Assembly (NCBI GenBank): GCA_020439725.1
Contig: JAGQSE010000657.1
Location: forward strand, 1 to 10,366
Direction of reading: 5' to 3'
DNA length: 10,366 nucleotides
Source of the DNA: Acidobacteriota bacterium
Lineage (GTDB): Bacteria > Acidobacteriota > Thermoanaerobaculia > Multivoradales > JAHZIX01
The translations under genes were made by a program, and so were the position numbers. Below, piece by piece: positions 5,228 through 10,366 of the stretch. How positions within the stretch are numbered: position 1 is the first letter of the stretch; every line of letters begins with the position of its first letter. A model generated the notes under the pieces. The model was given only the letters and a program-made list of their open reading frames with translations, was not told the DNA's origin and did not search any database.

Positions 5228-6433
5228 TCAGTGCCGGGTGAGCCAGCGCAGGATCGGCCGCTCGACGTAGTCGCGGTGGTCTGCCGTCATGAAGTGGTCG
5301 ATGTGCCCGAAGTCGGGTTCGAGCAGCAGGGTGACGTCCGAGCTGCCGAAGAGATCGAGGTTGGGCTGCATGTAGGCGCCGAAGCCATGGCCGCCGCCGA
5401 TCGCCAGCACCGGACCGGTGAACGCGCCGAGGTTGTCGACGTAGGAGGTCTCGAGCCCCGCCAGGGAGCAGCTGACGTCGCGAACCAGCGCCACCGGCGA
5501 GTAGTTGTTGAAGCTGGCGACGTTGGTGTAGAGCCGCGGCTCCGAGGCGAAGAAGAAGCGATCCTGCGCCGGATCGCCGTTGACCAGCACGTACCCCGGC
5601 ACCGGCAAGGTGACGGGCCCCGGAGTTTCAACGGAGAGCGAGGCCACCAGCGCCTGGTGGTTGGTGAGGAAGGGTGGGAAGAGCGGGATCGGCGTCAGCT
5701 GATCCGGCTGGGTGCTCGCCAGGTAGGAGGTCTGCTTGAGCACCCCGCCACCGACCCCGTCGGCGGTGATCCCCGCCGCCAGCTGTGCTTCGAGCTGCGC
5801 GCAATAGGGCCCGTTGAGCGCGACGACCACCGGGTCGTCGCTGTACAGCATCCCCTCCCAGAGGATCACGCCGGCGTAGTCCGCCGGGTGCTCGTCGACC
5901 GTCGCCATGGCGCTGATGGAACCCAACGACACCCCGCCCAGGAACACCCGCGCCCCGGGGCTTTCTGCCTCGATGAGCCCGCGGATGTAGGTGACGTCGC
6001 GCACCACCGACGCCAGGTTCCAACCGGCGAGCACCGAGCAATCGAGAACCCCGGTCTCGCAAGTACCCGCGGGCAGCCCTTCCATGCGCGGCGAATAGCC
6101 GTAGACGTCGAAGCCGCGGAGGGCGAAGAAGCCGGCGATCGACGAGCCCACGGGACCGTGGGGATCCGGCTGCTCGTAGAGGCTGAAGTTGGTGCCCAGC
6201 GGCGGCAGGAACAGCAACGTGGCGCGGGGGGCATGGGGCGGTCCCTGGCGCCGCAAGTGGATCAGCTTGAAGCGATCGAGGGGGTTGGCCCCCTCCTGGA
6301 GCGTGGTCTCGGTGCGCACGAGTCCCTGTGAGTGGGTGGTGACGCTACCGAGGGCCTGGTACTGGGCCGCCGACGGCAGCGCCCAAGCGAGTCCGACGAC
6401 GACGATCGAGAGCACGGAACGGACCGATTTCAT
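5228..6433 (-). CDS. Secreted alpha/beta hydrolase
   Basis: This is a 401-residue protein with a Sec signal peptide (K2 and R5, hydrophobic 7-19, likely cut after S-A-A at 23). The fold is alpha/beta hydrolase: a strand and oxyanion-type loop LLFLPPLGTNFS (73-84), the nucleophile elbow GVSLG with Ser169 (167-171), and a late histidine, His377 in FGHIDH, as the likely base. The acid residue is not certain; D359, E372 or D374 are candidates. A long middle section (about 195-300) probably forms a lid or cap. The mature chain has four cysteines (125, 132, 211, 322), which could form disulfides outside the cytoplasm. ATG 6433 has the SD GGAGGT (rc of 6439-6444) with 5 nt spacing. It stands alone between divergent genes. 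An esterase, lipase or peptidase-like activity is possible; the substrate is unknown. Confidence 0.85.
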   Translation of the reverse strand: MKSVRSVLSIVVVGLAWALPSAAQYQALGSVTTHSQGLVRTETTLQEGANPLDRFKLIHLRRQGPPHAPRATLLFLPPLGTNFSLYEQPDPHGPVGSSIAGFFALRGFDVYGYSPRMEGLPAGTCETGVLDCSVLAGWNLASVVRDVTYIRGLIEAESPGARVFLGGVSLGSISAMATVDEHPADYAGVILWEGMLYSDDPVVVALNGPYCAQLEAQLAAGITADGVGGGVLKQTSYLASTQPDQLTPIPLFPPFLTNHQALVASLSVETPGPVTLPVPGYVLVNGDPAQDRFFFASEPRLYTNVASFNNYSPVALVRDVSCSLAGLETSYVDNLGAFTGPVLAIGGGHGFGAYMQPNLDLFGSSDVTLLLEPDFGHIDHFMTADHRDYVERPILRWLTRH

Positions 6434-6757
6434 CTCCCACCTCCGAACAGTTCGGGCCTTCCATGGCCCAGGGGGTTGAGCGGGTTCGGGTCCCTTGCGA
6501 CGACGAGCCTCGGGCACCGTCACCGCGGAAACCAGAACGTCGAAACGCGCGGATTCCTCGGCACAAGCCTCTGGACAGAGAAGTGCGACCGGGGTCGCCC
6601 CCGAGGACAGACGCGTGCCCTTGGGCGGTCCTCTCACGGACCCGGCGAACGGAGAGACGCGAGGCGGCATGGCATACTCGCGCCACCGAGCCGCCGCCCT
6701 CGCTCGATCTTGCAAACCGCTTCGACCGTGCCACCGGGCCGGTCCAGGAGAACCACC
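6434..6757. other. Divergent intergenic region between hydrolase and YCII genes
   Basis: This 324-bp gap must hold the promoters of both flanking genes. Apart from the palindrome next to the hydrolase and the SD AGGAG at 6746-6750 for the downstream gene, I see no confident -35/-10 pair. CATACT near 6669 is a weak plus-strand -10 candidate without a matching -35. No RNA gene or convincing small gene is visible. Confidence 0.5.
6443..6455. promoter_or_regulatory. 13-bp perfect palindrome touching the hydrolase SD
   Basis: CCGAAC-A-GTTCGG has 6-bp arms around one base. Its inner end shares two bases with the hydrolase SD (rc of 6439-6444). It could be an operator for a dimeric regulator. As minus-strand RNA it could form a 5-bp stem with a 3-nt loop that partly covers the SD. 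No second copy was seen in the window. Confidence 0.35.
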
Positions 6758-7294
6758 ATGCGCTCCATCCTCGCTGTTCTGGCCCTCGTCCTCCTGCCGT
6801 TGTCCGCACTGGCACCGCTGTCCGCTCTGGCTGACACACCCGCCCCCGCCGACGAGGCGTCCGAAGGCACCGAGCCCCAAGCTGAGGCGCCGGAGATGCA
6901 GCTTCCCGAAGGCATGGCGATCTACCAGATGGTCTTCCTCTACCGCTGCCCGAACCGCCCCGACCGGAGCCCCGAAGAGCTGTCGGAGATTCAGAAGGCG
7001 CACTTGCTCAACATTCGCCAGATGGCCTCGGATGGCATCCTGGCGCTGGCGGGGCCTTTCTTCAGCGGTCCCGAAGACGCCCTGGCCGGGATCTTCGTGC
7101 TCAACCTCGACACCCAGGAGGCCGCCGAGCAACTCACCGCCACCGACCCCGCGGTGAAGGCGGGGCGCTTGTGCCCCAAGGTCGTGCCGTGGCTGGGTCC
7201 CGCGGGGATCACCTACGCCGGCGCGCAGACCCCGGATGGTCTGGAAGAGGACGAGGCCGCGGGAGACGGCGCGGCGGAAACCGGAAGCCCCTGA
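6758..7294 (+). CDS. Exported YCII-domain protein
   Basis: The 178 residues comprise a Sec signal peptide (M1-R2, hydrophobic 4-24, likely cut after A-L-A at 25), an acidic proline-rich spacer (26-50) and a YCII domain (about 53-150). YCII is a small ferredoxin-like fold. The domain shows the conserved histidine, H82 in QKAHLLNIRQM, the GILALAGPF turn (93-101), FVLNLDTQEAAEQL (113-126) and the D-P pair at 130-131. The short tail is acidic (161-178). YCII proteins are mostly cytoplasmic with poorly defined functions; some act in aromatic degradation as lactone or dienelactone-type enzymes, so no reaction can be assigned. ATG 6758 follows AGGAG at 6746-6750 (7 nt). The GNAT gene begins 4 or 25 bp after the stop, so the two probably share a transcript. 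C64 and C139 may pair after export. Confidence 0.8.
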   Translation: MRSILAVLALVLLPLSALAPLSALADTPAPADEASEGTEPQAEAPEMQLPEGMAIYQMVFLYRCPNRPDRSPEELSEIQKAHLLNIRQMASDGILALAGPFFSGPEDALAGIFVLNLDTQEAAEQLTATDPAVKAGRLCPKVVPWLGPAGITYAGAQTPDGLEEDEAAGDGAAETGSP

Positions 7295-7319
7295 CGCCGT
7301 GCGACCGCCGGCTCCCCCC

Positions 7320-7817
7320 ATGACGCGCCGGCTGATCGGCGTTCCCCTGGCGCCCGGGCATCGAAGGCTTCTCGAAGTCCTGCTCCAGGACCGGCTGGTC
7401 GCCCGCACCCTCGGCGGGTTGTCGCGCATGCCCAGCGCCCAGGCGGTGCTCCGGCGCGACCTCGGACACTGGCGACGGCACGGTTTTGGCCCCTGGCTCT
7501 TCTTCGATCGCGCCAGCGGTGCCTTCGCCGGCCGTTGCGGTCTGCGCTGGCGGACCGTGACCGGGCGGCCCGAGGTCGAGCTGGCCTATGCCTTCCTGCC
7601 CGCCTTCTGGTCCCGCGGCATCGCCTCCGAGGCGGCGAGCTCGGTGGTCCGCACGGCCTTCGAAGACCTCGGTCTCGACCACCTCACGGGCTTCACGCTG
7701 ACCACCAACCGGGCGTCCCAGCGCGTCCTGGAGAAAACCGGGTTCCGCTACCAGTCGGGGCTCTTCCACGCCGGTCTTCCCCACGTCCTCTACCGCTGCT
7801 GGCCGTCCGTCCGCTGA
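7320..7817 (+). CDS. GNAT family N-acetyltransferase (RimJ/RimL type)
   Basis: This 165-residue acetyltransferase uses acetyl-CoA to acetylate an amine, usually a protein N-terminus or small molecule in this subfamily. The first block, TRRLIGVPL (2-10), resembles the family start. The strand before the cofactor site is PEVELAYAF (84-92). The acetyl-CoA pyrophosphate loop is FWSRGIASEA (96-105), matching the common W-G-x-G-x-A-x-E-A pattern. Motif B follows as N130, ASQRVLEKTGF (132-142). ATG 7320 has no SD. An in-frame GTG at 7299 would add seven residues and lies 4 bp after the upstream stop, with GGAAG at 7283-7287. Either start implies translation coupled to the YCII gene. I chose ATG because the extra residues (MRPPAPP) are unlike the family. 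The substrate is unknown; no toxin-antitoxin partner or resistance signature is visible. Confidence 0.85.
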   Translation: MTRRLIGVPLAPGHRRLLEVLLQDRLVARTLGGLSRMPSAQAVLRRDLGHWRRHGFGPWLFFDRASGAFAGRCGLRWRTVTGRPEVELAYAFLPAFWSRGIASEAASSVVRTAFEDLGLDHLTGFTLTTNRASQRVLEKTGFRYQSGLFHAGLPHVLYRCWPSVR

Positions 7818-7899
7818 GGCGTTCCGCCGTCCGCGAGCCGCTACGGGTGCGGTATCGTTGAGGTGAGACGAACGCCCACCGCCGCCGAGGGAAGACGCC

Positions 7900-8361
7900 A
7901 TGAGGAGGATCACCGCCAGCGACCTGATGAACCCCGAGGTCGTCGCCGTGCGCGAAGACCTCACCGTCACCGAGCTCGCCGCCTTCCTGGTCGAGCACGA
8001 GATCAGCGGCGCTCCGGTGGTCGACGCGGATGGTCACCCCGTGGGCGTCGTCTCGCTGGTCGACATCGCCGCCGCGAGCACCGACGAAGCAGGGTCCGGG
8101 CCCGATTTCTACACCGGCGGCTGGGACGAGGCTCCTGACGACGAAGCCGGCGAGGTCACCGTCGACGAGGACGAAGAGCTCCTGGTCACCGACATCATGA
8201 ACCCCGAGATCCACACCGTGGCGGAGGATGCCTCGGTCTCCGAAGTGGCCTCGACCCTGCTCGCCAAGCACGTCCACCGCCTGCTCGTGATGCGCGGCGA
8301 CGAGATCGTCGGCATCCTCTCGACCTCCGACCTGCTCGGTCTCCTGATCGACGAGGACTGA
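7900..8361 (+). CDS. Two-CBS-domain protein
   Basis: CBS-domain pairs bind adenine nucleotides such as AMP or ATP and act as energy sensors or regulate partner proteins. This 153-residue cytoplasmic protein is just one pair. CBS1 (about 7-60) has DLMNPEVVAV (8-17), ISGAPVVD (35-42) and GVVSLVDI (49-56). CBS2 (about 96-150) has DIMNPEIHTV (98-107), HRLLVM (126-131) and GILSTSDLLGLL (138-149). The T/S-x-x-D residues after each GI/GVV strand are of the ribose-binding kind; CBS1 has S52-L-V-D55 and CBS2 has S141-T-S-D144. The linker (61-95) is long and strongly acidic. ATG 7900 has GAGGGA at 7887-7892 (7 nt). Six bases separate its stop from the next ATG, so it forms an operon with the VWA gene. 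The 82-bp gap upstream could hold a promoter, but none is clear. Confidence 0.92.
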   Translation: MRRITASDLMNPEVVAVREDLTVTELAAFLVEHEISGAPVVDADGHPVGVVSLVDIAAASTDEAGSGPDFYTGGWDEAPDDEAGEVTVDEDEELLVTDIMNPEIHTVAEDASVSEVASTLLAKHVHRLLVMRGDEIVGILSTSDLLGLLIDED

Positions 8362-8367
8362 GACACC

Positions 8368-10338
8368 ATGCTCCGAGCCCGTTGTGCTTCTACCCCCGCG
8401 TCCGTCCTCGCCCTCTGGTTGGTCCTCGCCGTGACCGCGCTGCCGGCGAGGTCCCAAACCGCCGCACCGCCGGCGAACCCCAGCACCTTCTCGGGCGAGG
8501 AGCGGGTTACCGCCGTCGACGTCCTCGTCGAGGTCGAGAAGAAGCGTACCCAGGACCTCAAGGCGGGCACCAAGGAAGAGCTGGCGGCGACGGACTTCGC
8601 GATTCGCGTCGACGGCGCCGAGCGCGAGATCACCGGCCTTCGCACCTTCGCGGACGCCAACGCCGAACCCTGGACGTTGGTGGTCTACTTCGACCAGGTG
8701 CTGACCAGCTCCCGCGCGCTGCGCTGGGCAGCCTCGGCCTTGACCGAAGAGGCCGCGAACCTCACCCGCCTGGGCAAGGTCGAGGTGATCGTCGCGGACC
8801 CTCTGCCCCACGTCCTCCTGCCGCCGACCCGAGACGCCGAGCTCCTCGGGGCCACTCTCGGGCAGCTCGCCGTGTCCGCCGAAGGTCTCGACCGCCTGGT
8901 CGAAGCACGAGCCGATTTCCTGCGTCTGACCACCGAACGCAAGCGGCTCGTAGCGGCGGCCCCCGCCGAGACGCCCCCCGCCGAAACGACGGGGCCGGAC
9001 GACGACTCGACCGCCCTCGAGGAGGAGGTCGCCGCCACCACCGACCTCGGCGAGCTGCGTCGCAAGGCCATCGCCGCCGAGCAGATCGCCGTCGAGCACC
9101 AGCAGGACCAGCTGTTGCTCCGCCTCGCCGCCAGCGATGCGGGACCCCGTCGGGCGCTGCTCCTGGTCAGCGGCGGCTGGGACGTCGATCCCGCGGCGTT
9201 CTACGCCCCGGGTGATCGCGACCCGATGCCCGACGAGATCGAGGAACCGGCGCTGGGACCGAGCTCCGGCGAGCTGGCACGGGCCCTGGCCGCCTACAAC
9301 TGGGTGGTCGTCGACCTGCTGCGACCCGAGGTGCCGCCGGAGAAGTACTTCCCCCGCGGCAAGCGCGTCGGCAAGTGGCGGATGACCGGCTTCCTGTGGA
9401 CCTATGAGGACCAACGCGACCCCGAGAAAGCCGAGGCGTTGCTCCAGCTCGGCGATGCGCGCAAGGCCGAGGGCAGCTACGAGGAGGCTGCCGAGGCCTA
9501 CCGCCAGGCGATCCATCACTTCTACAAGGATCCGCGGACCGCCAAGCGGCAAGCCGCCGCCTTCGCCGGCCTCGCCGACTCGCTGGCCGCCCTGGGACAG
9601 GAGGAGGACAGCCGCTTCGCCCGCCAGCAGGCGGCGGAGCTCGACCCCACCCAGGGCGAGGGCAAACCGGCCGCCGGAGCGGTGCTCTTCGATCCTGCGG
9701 CTCCCCTCGAGGCCCTCGCCGACTCGACCGCCGGCGCCATCGTGCAATCCCCGGCGGCGCTTTCGGACGCCCTGGCGGGCCTCGACCACCGCGTCGGTCT
9801 GAGCTTCCAGCTGGTCGGTCCACCCCTCGGCCGTCTGCTGCCGCTCGAGGTCAGCACCAAAAAGTCCGGCCTCGAGCTCCGCGCCCCCGGCTGGGTGCGC
9901 TCTTCCACCCCCGAAGGAGTCTCCGCCGCTCGCGCCCGCCGGATGGTCGAAGGCGACGAGCTACCGCCGGACCCGCGCGCGGATCTGGAGACCTCCGCCC
10001 GCTACCTACCCGGCACCTCCGCCGCCTCCGGCAGCGTCGAGGTCGACCTCTCGAACCTCGTCGAGGTCCCCGAGGGCACCCCGCCCCAGAGCCTCCTGGT
10101 CCGCGTCACCCTCGCCCTCGGCGGCCCCGACCTCGCCCCCGAGGTCCAGAGCGACCTCCTCGAGCTCCGCCGCTCCCCCACCCCCAACCAGCGCCGCTGG
10201 AGCCTCCCCGTCACCCTCCCCCCCGGCACCGACCGCATCACCGTCGTCATCGAAGACCTCGGCACCGGCAGCTGGAGCGGTCAGACCTTGGAGCTGGGGG
10301 ATCCGGTGGGTGAGGTGGGCGGGGACCGGTCCGAGTAG
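8368..10338 (+). CDS. Exported VWFA-related protein with TPR-like segment
   Basis: The 656 residues begin with a Sec signal peptide (R3, R5, hydrophobic 11-25, likely cut near 28-30). A short N-terminal segment follows with V-x-VDVLVEVE and then DFAIRVDGAEREITGLRTF (76-94). This precedes a von Willebrand A fold in the Acidobacteriota-type 'VWFA-related' family. The fold runs from WTLVVYFDQ (102-110) to WVVVDLL (312-318), with RALLLVSGGWD (262-272). The metal site is degenerate: D109 is followed by Q-V-L-TSS rather than D-x-S-x-S. A charged low-complexity insert (about 190-248) splits the fold. Residues 350-428 look like two TPR-type helix pairs (EALLQLGDARKAEGSYEEAAEAYRQAI region). The C-terminal part (about 440-656) is beta-rich with no family I recognise. 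ATG 8368 has GAGGA at 8353-8357 inside the CBS gene (10 nt). A scaffold role outside the cytoplasm is likely. Confidence 0.85.
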   Translation: MLRARCASTPASVLALWLVLAVTALPARSQTAAPPANPSTFSGEERVTAVDVLVEVEKKRTQDLKAGTKEELAATDFAIRVDGAEREITGLRTFADANAEPWTLVVYFDQVLTSSRALRWAASALTEEAANLTRLGKVEVIVADPLPHVLLPPTRDAELLGATLGQLAVSAEGLDRLVEARADFLRLTTERKRLVAAAPAETPPAETTGPDDDSTALEEEVAATTDLGELRRKAIAAEQIAVEHQQDQLLLRLAASDAGPRRALLLVSGGWDVDPAAFYAPGDRDPMPDEIEEPALGPSSGELARALAAYNWVVVDLLRPEVPPEKYFPRGKRVGKWRMTGFLWTYEDQRDPEKAEALLQLGDARKAEGSYEEAAEAYRQAIHHFYKDPRTAKRQAAAFAGLADSLAALGQEEDSRFARQQAAELDPTQGEGKPAAGAVLFDPAAPLEALADSTAGAIVQSPAALSDALAGLDHRVGLSFQLVGPPLGRLLPLEVSTKKSGLELRAPGWVRSSTPEGVSAARARRMVEGDELPPDPRADLETSARYLPGTSAASGSVEVDLSNLVEVPEGTPPQSLLVRVTLALGGPDLAPEVQSDLLELRRSPTPNQRRWSLPVTLPPGTDRITVVIEDLGTGSWSGQTLELGDPVGEVGGDRSE

Positions 10339-10366
10339 TCGATCTGAACTAGTTCCGTAATTATCC

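Noticed and set aside
6443..6455. LexA/SOS box reading of the GAAC...GTTC palindrome
   Set aside because: Gram-positive and actinobacterial LexA boxes have four bases between GAAC and GTTC; this has one, and the downstream gene is not a DNA-repair gene.
6434..7429. Extending the secreted hydrolase upstream to 7429
   Set aside because: It would run antisense through the YCII gene and bury the clear signal peptide and SD at 6433-6444.
7693..9789. A 698-codon minus-strand open frame opposite the GNAT, CBS and VWA genes
   Set aside because: It is rich in Gly, Val, Arg and His in the pattern made by the reverse complement of G/C-ending codons, has no recognisable domain, and lies opposite three well-supported genes.
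1..10366. Mobile element, CRISPR array, defence or secondary-metabolite cluster
   Set aside because: No transposase, integrase, terminal repeats, spaced direct repeats, nuclease/effector domains or biosynthetic enzymes were found; composition and codon use are even across the window.
10339..10366. AT-rich tail as a promoter or attachment site
   Set aside because: It is only 28 bases and cut by the window edge, with no -35/-10 pair or repeat to support a call.

Overview
The window is very GC-rich, densely packed bacterial DNA with mostly G/C third codon positions and clear Shine-Dalgarno (SD) sites before most genes. The best clue to origin is the large secreted protein at the right end. Its N-terminal half has the layout of the 'VWFA-related' domain that is especially abundant in Acidobacteriota (DF-x-V-x-x-DG-x-x-x-x-I-x-x-F, then a von Willebrand A fold). 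I infer an Acidobacteriota chromosome, possibly a Thermoanaerobaculia-like lineage; this is inference, not proof. I see no rRNA, tRNA, CRISPR array, insertion sequence or phage gene, so this looks like ordinary chromosome rather than an island.

Left part (1-3503). The N-terminal half of a mannose-1-phosphate guanylyltransferase runs off the left edge on the minus strand. Divergent from it is msrP, the Tat-exported molybdopterin methionine-sulfoxide reductase, without its usual membrane partner msrQ. It converges, with 4 bp between stop codons, on an exported ankyrin-repeat protein. Upstream of the ankyrin gene, on the same strand, is a flavin nitroreductase-fold protein. It carries every active-site residue I can recall of iodotyrosine deiodinase, making it the most specific functional prediction in the window.

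Middle (3504-6433). A class III (CaiB/BaiF) CoA-transferase on the minus strand is divergent from a 46-residue basic small protein of unknown function. The small gene has its own good promoter, a 5' hairpin and an SD. Next is a secreted alpha/beta hydrolase on the minus strand, with a 13-bp palindrome touching its SD.

Right part (6758-10338, all plus strand). A secreted YCII-domain protein is followed closely by a GNAT acetyltransferase. Then come a two-CBS-domain protein and, 6 bp later, the exported VWA/TPR-like protein, which form a clear two-gene unit.

The shared theme is the cell envelope: five of the ten genes encode proteins with export signals (MsrP, ankyrin, hydrolase, YCII, VWA). 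I do not see one integrated new system. The items most worth following are the bacterial dehalogenase candidate, the small basic protein and the CBS/VWA pair.
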